Shown piece by piece: positions 52,440 through 60,915 of a DNA stretch of 64,000 nucleotides. Source of the stretch: an uncultured Eubacterium sp. (lineage in GTDB: Bacteria > Bacillota > Clostridia > Lachnospirales > Lachnospiraceae); NCBI GenBank assembly GCA_910578975.1, contig CAJTRZ010000011.1, positions 19,737-83,736 on the forward strand. Direction: 5' to 3'. The notes beneath the pieces were generated by a model. That model saw only the letters and a program-made list of their open reading frames with translations. It was not told the origin of the DNA and searched no databases. Numbering within the stretch: the stretch's first letter is position 1; each line of letters begins with the position of its first letter. The position numbers and the translations under genes are program-made.

Positions 52440-52900
52440 CTCTTTTCTCCTCTCTGACCAATTCCCAGTACCTCCTTTAACTTACTTACATTTCTTCTAG
52501 ATGTATAGGTCTCTGTTCCATCCTCAAGTATTACTTTTATCGTTCCTGTATGGCTAATATCCAACTTTCTGATTTTCCTTATATTTACAATCTCCGATTT
52601 GGAAATACGAATAAACTGCCTTTCGTCCAACTTACTCTCTAACTCATAAAGTTTTTCAGAGACACGATATGACTCTGTTATACCTTGAACTATAACTCTC
52701 TGCCCCTCCGCATAAAATCTAAGAACGTTGTGAAGCTCGACAACACACTTGTCTCCCCGGCTGTCTGTTCCATGGATAACTCCATTAACTACACCATCCA
52801 ATTCCTTCATCAAATCTTTTACCTGTTGATTATACTCCTGATTACATACATGAATCTCTATCTCCGAAAATCGCTTATCAATACATTTTTTTATCCGCAT
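52436..52900 (-). CDS. stand-alone LytTR DNA-binding regulator
   Basis: A 154-residue protein with no receiver domain. The LytTR domain spans about 50-145: VELHNVLRFYAEGQRVIVQG, LDERQFIRISKSEIVNIRKIRKLDI and VILEDGTETYTSRRNVSKLKEVL. It should bind direct repeats spaced about 21 bp; such a site (ACCGTTTAT twice) is in front of this operon at 54623-54652, so autoregulation is likely. It follows the permease gene by 12 bp. Confidence 0.9.
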   Translation of the reverse strand: MRIKKCIDKRFSEIEIHVCNQEYNQQVKDLMKELDGVVNGVIHGTDSRGDKCVVELHNVLRFYAEGQRVIVQGITESYRVSEKLYELESKLDERQFIRISKSEIVNIRKIRKLDISHTGTIKVILEDGTETYTSRRNVSKLKEVLGIGQRGEKR

Positions 52901-52912
52901 ATCTACCTCTTA

Positions 52913-53701
52913 CTATTTCACATCAGCCCTTCGAAATAAAAGCCATCCTCCCACTGTACAAATCATTGCAAAAACAATGCTCACTACTATCCCGCTAATA
53001 ATATCATAACCGGATGCCAGACATCCAATCTTAGAAATTCCATAGTCATACGGAGTAAACTGATAAATGTTTCCAACCGTCTTTATTGATTGTGCCAATG
53101 TTGCCACCATTGCTGTCAGCATACCAAACAAAAATCCAAATGCTGTAACCACTACGGTCTTTCTACATTTCAATGCCACTGGAATACAAATAGCAATCTG
53201 TCCGATATATACCAACAAACCCGCAAGGTATGAAAAAATTATCTTTACCACACTCACATGCGTGGTGTAACTGAGAACATTTTCCATATAGATGGACATT
53301 ACTGTTCCGCCTGCTTGTCTCATATCTGTCCCAGATGTAATCAAATAAACAGAACCAATCGTATAAGGTACTAATAAAACAAACATCAGTGTCGCAAACA
53401 CAAGCATGTAGTTAATAATAACCTTTCCTCTCCCATAGTGCAGACTGGCATGAATTGTCTTATTCTCAAAATCACCACCAACTAGAACTCCCACAATCAA
53501 TGAACCAAAGAACCAAAGAATCATAGAATCACCCAACCCTGTAATACTCTCTGCATAAGCTGCATCAATTTTTCCATCAGTTACCATCCATGCCAAAACA
53601 TAGTATAGAACTGCTGCTACATATGTAAGCATTACAGACACCCTCACACCCGTACTCATCATCATTCGATACATTGTTGCTTTATATAACTTTTTCATCA
53701 T
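52913..53701 (-). CDS. ABC-2 type transporter permease
   Basis: A 262-residue membrane protein beginning at ATG 53701 (AAAGGAAGG upstream), with six hydrophobic segments and the ABC-2 features LIVGVLVGGDFENKTIHASLHYGRGKVIINY and a final VVSIVFAMICTVGGWLLFRRADVK. It pairs with the ATPase encoded 82 bp upstream. Such small ABC-2 exporters often give peptide or antibiotic self-protection. Confidence 0.88.
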   Translation of the reverse strand: MMKKLYKATMYRMMMSTGVRVSVMLTYVAAVLYYVLAWMVTDGKIDAAYAESITGLGDSMILWFFGSLIVGVLVGGDFENKTIHASLHYGRGKVIINYMLVFATLMFVLLVPYTIGSVYLITSGTDMRQAGGTVMSIYMENVLSYTTHVSVVKIIFSYLAGLLVYIGQIAICIPVALKCRKTVVVTAFGFLFGMLTAMVATLAQSIKTVGNIYQFTPYDYGISKIGCLASGYDIISGIVVSIVFAMICTVGGWLLFRRADVK

Positions 53702-53783
53702 ATCATACCTTCCTTTTATTTTATAGTAATTGCTTTCATTCATGCCTTATTTCTATCCCTATCATATATTTGATATATGTGTT

Positions 53784-54512
53784 TTACTTTATTACCGACA
53801 AAAAATACTCTTCAAGATTTCCTCCAGCTTCCCTCTTCAAATCTCCGTGGGTGATTTCCTTTTTAACAATTCCCTTATCTATAATAATAAAGTCTGTTGC
53901 CGTTTTATATAATTCTGGGAGATTATGACTGGAAATCAAAAAAGTCATCCCGTTTTCCTCTTTAAGCTTTTGGATAAGATTTCGTATCTCCACCACTCCC
54001 ACAGGGTCCAGACCATTTACCGGCTCATCCAACATAACAAAATCAGGATTTGCCAGAAGTGCTATGGCAATTCCCAAACGCTGCCTCATCCCTAAAGAAA
54101 AATTCTTTACTTTTTGTTTACCTGTATTCTCGAGTCCCACCATCGCCAATATTTTATCATCTGGCATCTGCTCTTTATCATTGGAGGATTTACCATATTT
54201 TCTGTTGTTTTCTTTATGCTGTTCGGCAAAAAGAATTCTATAAAATTTCAGGTTTTGTTTTGCACTCATGTCCATATTTAGGCTTGGAGTTTCAATCAGT
54301 GTGCCCATTTTCAATGTATTTACTATTACCTCACCAGTAGTAGGAAATACTAATCCTGCAATAATCCGCATTATGGTTGTTTTGCCTGCACCATTCTTTC
54401 CTACCAGACCATATATCTTTCCTTTTTCCAAAATCAGATGAATGTCTTTCAATGCAATTATCTTTCTATATTCTTTGCTTACATTTTTCAGTGATATTAT
54501 TGTTACTGCCAT
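53784..54512 (-). CDS. ABC transporter ATP-binding protein
   Basis: A 242-residue ATPase starting at ATG 54512, with AAAAGGAG upstream; the open frame extends about 59 codons further without start signals. Walker A GKNGAGKT, signature LGMRQR (preceded by NFSL), Walker B FVMLDEP and the switch His in SSHNLPEL are intact. It energises the permease encoded next. The insertion HKENNRKYGKSSNDKEQMPDDK in the helical domain is unusual in length. First gene of the operon under the LytTR site at 54581-54652. Confidence 0.93.
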   Translation of the reverse strand: MAVTIISLKNVSKEYRKIIALKDIHLILEKGKIYGLVGKNGAGKTTIMRIIAGLVFPTTGEVIVNTLKMGTLIETPSLNMDMSAKQNLKFYRILFAEQHKENNRKYGKSSNDKEQMPDDKILAMVGLENTGKQKVKNFSLGMRQRLGIAIALLANPDFVMLDEPVNGLDPVGVVEIRNLIQKLKEENGMTFLISSHNLPELYKTATDFIIIDKGIVKKEITHGDLKREAGGNLEEYFLSVIK

Positions 54513-54580
54513 GTGTATTCTCCTTTTTGTGTGGTAATGGGTGTATAAGTTGACAAGTAAATTGATTTTTAGTTGAGTAC

Positions 54581-54652
54581 AACATATCAGATATAAATTG
54601 AAATGAGAATAAAATTTAGATAAACGGTAGTTTATGATAAATAAACGGTAGT
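54581..54652 (-). promoter_or_regulatory. LytTR operator and promoter of the ABC operon
   Basis: Two ACCGTTTAT units on the minus strand, 21 bp apart, fit the described LytTR 9-bp consensus at every position. After 13 bases come TTCTCA (54609-54604), 17 bases and TATGTT (54586-54581). Confidence 0.75.
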
Positions 54653-54661
54653 TGGGGCATT

Positions 54662-54690
54662 GAAAAAGGGAGCTTTTTGCTCCCTTCACA
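54662..54690 (-). terminator. terminator of the XRE/zinc-ribbon gene
   Basis: A GAAGGGAGC/GCTCCCTTTTTC hairpin on the minus strand. Confidence 0.75.
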
Positions 54691-54791
54691 TTTGAAAGTC
54701 TTAACCATAGATATTTTGAACAGTTAGAACGGGAAAAGAATTACTACAAAGCTGATTACATTCTATCGTAACTACATGATAATCCCTGTTG

Positions 54792-55235
54792 CTACTTTTT
54801 CCAATAATTCAATTTGGGAATCATATCGGAAAAATATTTTCTTGCCTGCTCTGGTGAAAAATTGTCATTTGACATATGTCCCACAAGAAAATCTAACAAT
54901 TCATTCATGTCCTTATAAACAAATTCCCCATCTATAAAACACCATTTACAATATTCCTCATTGAAGCTGTTATCTTTCTCCCTGCTGATTACCTCATCAT
55001 CCTCTAACGGCATTCCACAGCACTGACAAATCAACTTTCTAGGCTTTCCCAACAAAGTATTAATTGACACATTAAACGTTGTTGATATAATTTTCAATGT
55101 TTCAATATTAGGTACTGTTTCACCATTTTCCCAGCGTGAAACTGCCTGACGCGTAACAAATAATTTCTCTGCCATTTCATCCTGTGTTAGTTCATTTTTT
55201 ATACGAATCTTTTTCAACATTTCACTTGTATTCAT
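54792..55235 (-). CDS. XRE regulator with C-terminal zinc ribbon
   Basis: A 147-residue protein. Residues 1-62 are an XRE helix-turn-helix (KIRIKNELTQDEMAEKLFVTRQAVSRWENGETVPNIETL). Residues about 65-147 contain ICQCCGMPLEDDEVI and EEYCKWCFIDGEFVY, a putative zinc-ribbon domain with CxxC pairs, common in clostridial regulators. Targets unknown; it is immediately upstream of the ABC/LytTR operon on the same strand, separated by a terminator. Confidence 0.92.
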   Translation of the reverse strand: MNTSEMLKKIRIKNELTQDEMAEKLFVTRQAVSRWENGETVPNIETLKIISTTFNVSINTLLGKPRKLICQCCGMPLEDDEVISREKDNSFNEEYCKWCFIDGEFVYKDMNELLDFLVGHMSNDNFSPEQARKYFSDMIPKLNYWKK

Positions 55236-55492
55236 ATGCTATACTCCTCTCATGCTTATTAATTCTATTATACCAAAAAATGTTATTTCGTATAGCAACT
55301 GTCTGTTGCTGCTCTAATTGTTAATATCGTCATTCATAAATTTCCTGATTTATATAACGAATTTAGGAGCATTCACGCCCGAAGCATTATCTACCTCGAT
55401 GGTTCACCTTCTTAACTGTCGCTATCAGTTTTTGCTTATTAAAAACTGCTACATTTCAACAATCCTTCTAACGGTGTTTGCGGTTCTTATTG

Positions 55493-55711
55493 TCAAATAT
55501 TTGCTGACGTCTGCATTTGCTGTTTTTGACTACCAATTTGTTTTGTAAACTTCTCTGTATCATCTTCATCGCTGGAAAAAATCACATTACCACTGTTCAG
55601 GTATGTCTTAAATTCTTCAAACATAAGTTTTTCAAAACCTTTCTTTAGCTCTGCCATTGGCACTTTATTTTTTCCGTTTATATTGATACCTCTTAAAAAG
55701 GCAACATAATT
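55493..55711 (-). pseudogene. DUF1697 protein remnant
   Basis: Reading the minus strand from 55711 gives NYVAFLRGININGKNKVPMAEL and then KTYLNSGNVIFSSDED, the clear N-terminal part of DUF1697. A stop (TGA) replaces the start region and another ends the frame after about 72 codons; the remaining half of the domain is absent. The DNA at 55240-55490 shows only stop-rich sequence that I cannot assign. Confidence 0.75.
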
Positions 55712-55828
55712 TCAAACACCTCTGCGCTTTCCGATTTATCCACCTAATATTTCTAAAATTATACATACCTCCAAGAACAAAGACACATCTTTCCTCTTAT
55801 GACACAATTTTATTCAATTCCCTTATCT

Positions 55829-56084
55829 TAAAACGCAAAAAGACATCCCCGAAATATTTGGGAATGCACATAACTCTGCCCAAGCATTTCGTATTGAATA
55901 CTTCACAATCAATAAGCTTGTGGCATTCACAGAATGCCTACGGGTCCCATAAACAAAAGAAGAACACTGTTTCGTGTAAACACGACCGCAGTCCTCTTTA
56001 TTTATGGGAGCTTCCTCCCCACTCGCCATGCGTCCCTCGATTTCGCATACTTCGTATGCTTCATCTCGGTCGTGGGCTTCGCCC
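55829..56084 (-). ncRNA. hairpin-dense element, possible structured RNA
   Basis: About 255 bp, richer in G+C than its surroundings, contains consecutive perfect hairpins: GGGC/GCCC (56074-56084), GCATAC/GTATGC (56045-56059), GGGAG/CTCCC (56006-56019), a long extended stem closed by TCCCATAAA/TTTATGGGA (55945-56009) with an inner TCGTG/CACGA, GGCATTC/GAATGCC (55922-55938), and CATCCCC/GGGAATG (55844-55866) followed on the minus strand by a T-rich tract. It lies just downstream of the tuf terminator. A 68-codon ORF here has no ribosome binding site. Confidence 0.45.
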
Positions 56085-56086
56085 TA

Positions 56087-56153
56087 TATGAATAAATAAG
56101 AAAAAGCCCAGTTACAAGTAAACTTGTACTGGACTTTTCTTATTTATTCATAC
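56087..56153 (-). terminator. long terminator hairpin of tuf
   Basis: Nearly 32-bp arms (ATGAATAAATAAGAAAA... to ...TATTTATTCAT) with a CCAGT.ACAAGT/ACTTGTACTGG core and T-run on the minus strand. Confidence 0.85.
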
Positions 56154-56176
56154 ATGGCTCATTGCCATCACGTAGA

Positions 56177-57364
56177 TTATTCAATAATTGTAGCAACCTT
56201 ACCTGAACCTACTGTTCTACCACCTTCACGGATAGCGAATCCAAGACCCTGCTCCATAGCGATTGGGTGAATAAGTTCAACTGTGATTTCTACGTTATCA
56301 CCAGGCATACACATTTCTGTACCTGCTGGTAAGTTACAAACACCAGTTACGTCAGTTGTTCTGAAGTAGAACTGCGGTCTGTAGTTGTTGAAGAAAGGAG
56401 TATGACGTCCACCTTCATCCTTTGTTAATACGTAAACCTGTGCAGTAAATTTCTTATGGCATGTTACTGAACCTGGTTTAGCAAGAACCTGACCTCTTTC
56501 GATCTGGTCTCTGTTAACACCTCTTAAAAGCGCTCCGATGTTATCACCAGCCTGAGCTTCATCAAGAAGCTTTCTGAACATTTCGATACCTGTGATAACT
56601 GTCTTCTGTGTTTCTTCCTTAACACCAACGATTTCAACTTCGTCATTTAAGTGAAGTGTTCCTCTTTCTACTCTACCTGTAGCAACAGTACCACGACCTG
56701 TGATTGTGAATACGTCTTCTACTGGCATTAAGAAAGGCTTATCTGTATCTCTTTCTGGGTTAGGGAAATATTCGTCAACTGCAGCCATAAGTTCCATAAC
56801 CTTGTCACCCCACTCTGATGTAGGATCTTCAAGAGCCTTAAGAGCTGAACCCTTAATGATTGGAGTATCTTCAAATCCATATTCTTCAAGGATTTCTGTA
56901 ACGTCCATTTCTACTAATTCTAATAATTCTTCATCATCTACCATGTCACATTTGTTCATAAATACAACGATTTTTGGAACACCTACCTGACGTGAAAGTA
57001 AGATGTGCTCTTTTGTCTGAGCCATAACACCGTCAGTAGCAGCAACAACAAGGATAGCACCGTCCATCTGAGCAGCACCAGTGATCATGTTCTTTACATA
57101 GTCAGCATGGCCTGGGCAGTCAACGTGAGCATAATGTCTGTTGTCTGTTTCGTATTCAACGTGAGCTGTAGAGATTGTGATACCTCTTTCTCTTTCTTCT
57201 GGAGCCTTATCGATGTTGGCGAAATCTACAGCATCATTACCATCAACTCTCTCTGATAATACTTTAGTGATAGCAGCTGTTAAAGTAGTTTTACCGTGAT
57301 CGACATGTCCGATTGTACCAATATTACAATGTGGTTTTGTTCTTTCAAACTTAGCTTTTGCCAT
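56177..57364 (-). CDS. tuf: elongation factor Tu
   Basis: A 395-residue GTPase delivering aminoacyl-tRNA. G1 GHVDHGKT, G2 region RGITI, G3 [10 protein letters not shown]4 NKCD, G5 GSALK are intact, as are the domain 2/3 boundaries. Opening [19 protein letters not shown]. Last gene of the str cluster, 177 bp after fusA; a stable hairpin lies in that gap, and a strong terminator follows. Confidence 0.99.
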   Translation of the reverse strand: MAKAKFERTKPHCNIGTIGHVDHGKTTLTAAITKVLSERVDGNDAVDFANIDKAPEERERGITISTAHVEYETDNRHYAHVDCPGHADYVKNMITGAAQMDGAILVVAATDGVMAQTKEHILLSRQVGVPKIVVFMNKCDMVDDEELLELVEMDVTEILEEYGFEDTPIIKGSALKALEDPTSEWGDKVMELMAAVDEYFPNPERDTDKPFLMPVEDVFTITGRGTVATGRVERGTLHLNDEVEIVGVKEETQKTVITGIEMFRKLLDEAQAGDNIGALLRGVNRDQIERGQVLAKPGSVTCHKKFTAQVYVLTKDEGGRHTPFFNNYRPQFYFRTTDVTGVCNLPAGTEMCMPGDNVEITVELIHPIAMEQGLGFAIREGGRTVGSGKVATIIE

Positions 57365-57425
57365 TTTTGTAATCCTCCTAATAAAATTATATAATATGAT
57401 TTTTTGACCGTTTGGTCTTATTCAA

Positions 57426-57471
57426 AAGGCTATCCCCATTATATTTTATAATGGGAATATTTTCAAGCCTT
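57426..57471 (-). repeat. stable inverted repeat between fusA and tuf
   Basis: CCCATTATA/TATAATGGG with an outer AAGGCT/AGCCTT pairing. It may be an attenuator, processing site or partial terminator setting the tuf:fusA ratio; no T-run follows directly. Confidence 0.5.
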
Positions 57472-57541
57472 AATTTTTCTATTGTTCGAAAATATGACGC
57501 TTCGCATCATTGCAATTTACATCGCTATATTTTCTCACAAA

Positions 57542-59659
57542 TTATTTTGCATTTGCAGCAATAACCTTTTCCATTACTGACTTAGGTGCCTGCTCATATC
57601 TCTCGAAGAACATTGAGTAGTTACCACGTCCCTGTGTAGATGAACGAAGCTCTGTTGAGTAACCAAACATTTCTGACAGAGGAACATATGCTCTAACGAT
57701 TTTTCCACCGCCCAAATCATCCATTCCTTCAATCTGTCCACGTTTAGCGTTCAGACTTCCGATAACATCACCCATATATTCTTCAGGCATTGTAACTTCA
57801 ACCTTCATAATAGGCTCAAGTAATACCGCATCACCTTTTTTCATAGCATCTTTAAATGCCATAGAACCAGCGATATGGAATGCCATTTCTGATGAATCGA
57901 CTTCATGGTATGATCCATCATAAACTGTTGCATGAACACCAAGTACTGGGAATCCTGCAACAATACCTGTCTGTGCAGCTTCTTCGATACCTGCTCCAAC
58001 AGCTGGGATATATTCCTTAGGAATGTTACCACCAACTACTGTAGATTCAAACTTGAATGTCTCTTCACCGTTTGGATCCATAGGCTCGAATTTAACCTTA
58101 CAGTGACCGTACTGACCACGACCACCAGACTGCTTTGCATATTTGCTGTCAATATCAACGGCTTTTGTAAATGTTTCTTTGTATGCAACCTGAGGTGCAC
58201 CAACATTTGCTTCTACCTTATATTCACGAAGAAGTCTGTCTACGATAACTTCCAAATGTAACTCACCCATACCAGCGATAATTGTCTGTCCTGTTTCCTG
58301 GTTTGTATGAGCTCTGAATGTAGGATCTTCTTCTGCAAGTTTTGCTAAAGCTTCACCCATCTTACCCTGTCCGGCTTTTGTCTTAGGCTCAATAGCAAGC
58401 TCGATAACCGGCTCTGGGAATTCCATAGATTCAAGAATAACCGGATGCTGTTCATCACAAATTGTATCACCAGTACCTGTTACCTTGAGACCTACTGCAG
58501 CAGCAATATCACCAGAGTAAACCTTGTCTAACTCTGTTCTTGAGTTTGCATGCATCTGAAGAATACGACCAACACGTTCCTTCTTGCCCTTTGTCGCATT
58601 TAATACATAAGAACCTGAATTCAATGTACCAGAGTAAACTCTGAAGAATGCAAGCTTACCAACAAATGGGTCAGCCATAATCTTAAATGCTAAAGCTGAG
58701 AATGGTTCCTCATCAGAAGACTTTCTTGTAACTTCATTTCCTGCTTCATCTGTACCTGTAATATCAGGAATATCAGTTGGAGCCGGCATAAATTCAATAA
58801 CACCATCTAACATCTTCTGAACACCTTTGTTCTTATATGCAGATCCAAGATATACTGGAACTGCTTCACAAGCGATAGTTGCTTTTCTAAGAACAGCTTT
58901 TAATTCATCAATAGAAGGTTCTTCCCCTTCTAAATACTGCATCATAAGGTCATCATCTAATTCACAAATCTTCTCAACAAGATTCTCATGCCATTCATTA
59001 GCAAGATCTTTCAAATCATCTGGAATTTCTGTGATTTCAATATCTTCACCCTTATCATCTTTATAATAGTATGCTTCCATTTCAAACAAATCAACCAATC
59101 CGATAAAACTATCTTCTTTACCGATTGGAATCTGAACTGGGATAGCATTTTTACCCAGACGGTCAATAATAGTCTGAACTGAATAAAAGAAATCTGCACC
59201 CATTTTATCCATCTTATTGATGAATGCCATACGTGGTACATTGTATGTGTCAGCCTGACGCCATACGTTTTCTGACTGTGGCTCAACACCTGCTTTTGCA
59301 TCAAATACACCTACTGCACCATCTAATACACGAAGAGAACGCTCAACTTCTACTGTAAAGTCAACGTGACCCGGTGTATCGATAATGTTAACACGATGCT
59401 CTAAAGCACCAGCTTTTGGTTTATGATGATCCTCTAATGTCCAATGACATGTTGTAGCCGCAGATGTAATCGTGATACCTCTTTCCTGCTCCTGCTCCAT
59501 CCAGTCCATGGTAGCATTACCGTCATGAGTATCACCAATCTTGTAGTTAACACCAGTATAATATAAGATACGCTCTGTTAATGTTGTCTTACCAGCATCG
59601 ATATGAGCCATAATACCTATATTTCTGGTTCTCTCTAATGGATATTCTCTTCCAGCCAA
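57542..59659 (-). CDS. fusA: elongation factor G
   Basis: A 705-residue translocase. Opening [26 protein letters not shown] with the P-loop, switch regions [10 protein letters not shown] and [13 protein letters not shown], and domain IV with GGRGQYG and [11 protein letters not shown]. Domain layout and length are normal for EF-G1 rather than a Tet(M)-type protector, which lacks this N-terminal pattern. 105 bp after rpsG. Confidence 0.99.
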   Translation of the reverse strand: MAGREYPLERTRNIGIMAHIDAGKTTLTERILYYTGVNYKIGDTHDGNATMDWMEQEQERGITITSAATTCHWTLEDHHKPKAGALEHRVNIIDTPGHVDFTVEVERSLRVLDGAVGVFDAKAGVEPQSENVWRQADTYNVPRMAFINKMDKMGADFFYSVQTIIDRLGKNAIPVQIPIGKEDSFIGLVDLFEMEAYYYKDDKGEDIEITEIPDDLKDLANEWHENLVEKICELDDDLMMQYLEGEEPSIDELKAVLRKATIACEAVPVYLGSAYKNKGVQKMLDGVIEFMPAPTDIPDITGTDEAGNEVTRKSSDEEPFSALAFKIMADPFVGKLAFFRVYSGTLNSGSYVLNATKGKKERVGRILQMHANSRTELDKVYSGDIAAAVGLKVTGTGDTICDEQHPVILESMEFPEPVIELAIEPKTKAGQGKMGEALAKLAEEDPTFRAHTNQETGQTIIAGMGELHLEVIVDRLLREYKVEANVGAPQVAYKETFTKAVDIDSKYAKQSGGRGQYGHCKVKFEPMDPNGEETFKFESTVVGGNIPKEYIPAVGAGIEEAAQTGIVAGFPVLGVHATVYDGSYHEVDSSEMAFHIAGSMAFKDAMKKGDAVLLEPIMKVEVTMPEEYMGDVIGSLNAKRGQIEGMDDLGGGKIVRAYVPLSEMFGYSTELRSSTQGRGNYSMFFERYEQAPKSVMEKVIAANAK

Positions 59660-59764
59660 GATTTTTTCCTCCTCTTTTTAGTCTTAAGGCTTACGCCTTT
59701 ATTATGTCATGCATTACTGCATATTAATCAATTAATATTAAATATTCGCATCGCCCTAGCTCGA

Positions 59765-60235
59765 TTAGAAGCGGTAGTGTGCGAAAGCCTTATTAGCCTC
59801 AGCCATCTTATGCATGTCTTCACGCTTCTTAACTGATGAACCAGTGTTGTTAGCGGCATCCATAATCTCGTTAGCTAATCTTTCTACCATTGTCTTTTCA
59901 CTTCTCTGACGTGAATACAATGTGATCCAGCGAAGTCCTAAAGCCTGTCTTCTTTCAGGTCTTACCTCGATAGGTACCTGATAAGTAGCACCACCGATAC
60001 GTCTAGCCTTTACTTCTAAAGCTGGCATAACGTTATTCATAGCTTCTTCAAATACTTCCGTAGCATCTTTTCCTGTTTCAGCTGCAATCTTTTCAAATGC
60101 GCCGTACACGATTTTCTGAGCTACACCTTTCTTACCATCTAACATAATGTTATTGATAAGCTTTGTAACTACGATGCTACCATACATAGGATCTGCTAAA
60201 ATTTCTCTTTTCTGAGTATGTCCTTTACGTGGCAT
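59765..60235 (-). CDS. rpsG: 30S ribosomal protein S7
   Basis: A 156-residue protein starting at ATG 60235 with AAGGAGGG upstream; the longer frame has no start signal. [36 protein letters not shown] and the C-terminal NKAFAHYRF are diagnostic. It nucleates the 30S head by binding 16S rRNA. Confidence 0.99.
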   Translation of the reverse strand: MPRKGHTQKREILADPMYGSIVVTKLINNIMLDGKKGVAQKIVYGAFEKIAAETGKDATEVFEEAMNNVMPALEVKARRIGGATYQVPIEVRPERRQALGLRWITLYSRQRSEKTMVERLANEIMDAANNTGSSVKKREDMHKMAEANKAFAHYRF

Positions 60236-60387
60236 ATTACTTCCCTCCTTAATTATTTTAATTAAATCATAGGTACTCACTAAAGTTGTGTCTTGCTCAC
60301 GGCTTAAGATATCTATAAAACATAACCCTAATAACCGTTACAAATCATTCAACCTGTGATTGACTATATAGTCGTTCCTATTCAGAC

Positions 60388-60801
60388 CTAGTTTTTAGGT
60401 CTCTTAGCACCGTACTTAGAACGTGCCTGGCGTCTGTTTGCAACACCTGCAGTATCTAAAGTACCTCTAATGATATGATATCTTGTACCTGGTAAATCTT
60501 TTACTCTACCACCACGGATAAGAACAACACTATGCTCCTGAAGGTTGTGACCTTCACCTGGAATGTAGCTTGTTACTTCGATACCATTAGATAAACGTAC
60601 TCTGGCGATTTTTCTAAGAGCTGAGTTCGGCTTCTTAGGTGTAGCAGTCTTAACAGCTGTACATACACCACGCTTCTGTGGAGAAGCTGTGTCATTCATC
60701 TTCTTGTTTAAAGAGTTATATGTCTTTAACAAAGCTGGTGCTGTTGACTTTTTAACCGCTGACTTACGTCCTTTTCTTACTAACTGGTTAAATGTTGGCA
60801 T
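60388..60801 (-). CDS. rpsL: 30S ribosomal protein S12
   Basis: A 137-residue decoding-centre protein: [15 protein letters not shown], the [11 protein letters not shown] loop, and [28 protein letters not shown]. Both classical streptomycin loop lysines appear wild-type. First gene of the str operon; 152 bp lie between it and rpsG. Confidence 0.99.
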   Translation of the reverse strand: MPTFNQLVRKGRKSAVKKSTAPALLKTYNSLNKKMNDTASPQKRGVCTAVKTATPKKPNSALRKIARVRLSNGIEVTSYIPGEGHNLQEHSVVLIRGGRVKDLPGTRYHIIRGTLDTAGVANRRQARSKYGAKRPKN

Positions 60802-60854
60802 TCTGTTTTCCTCCTTTACTAGAATTATGTGTTCAATTCATTACACATGCATGC

Positions 60855-60887
60855 AAAAGGGCACACTATTCCCTTTAAGCGTGCCCT
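60855..60887 (-). terminator. terminator between the two-component system and rpsL
   Basis: A GGGCAC/GTGCCC stem with T4 on the minus strand, 29 bp after the kinase stop; it separates that operon from the str operon, whose promoter would have to lie between 60802 and 60855 or read through. Confidence 0.75.
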
Positions 60888-60915
60888 ACCATTATATCGT
60901 TGTACTTTTTTAAAG

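Noticed and set aside
55318..55548. 76-codon plus-strand hydrophobic frame
   Set aside because: No ribosome binding site; it overlaps the DUF1697 remnant on the other strand and has no family resemblance.
55823..56029. 68-codon minus-strand frame downstream of tuf
   Set aside because: No ribosome binding site, and its codons are spread over perfect hairpins and a terminator-like end, which fits a structured element better than a protein.
57542..59659. Tet(M)-type ribosomal protection protein
   Set aside because: Gene order, length and N-terminal sequence are those of housekeeping EF-G in the str operon.
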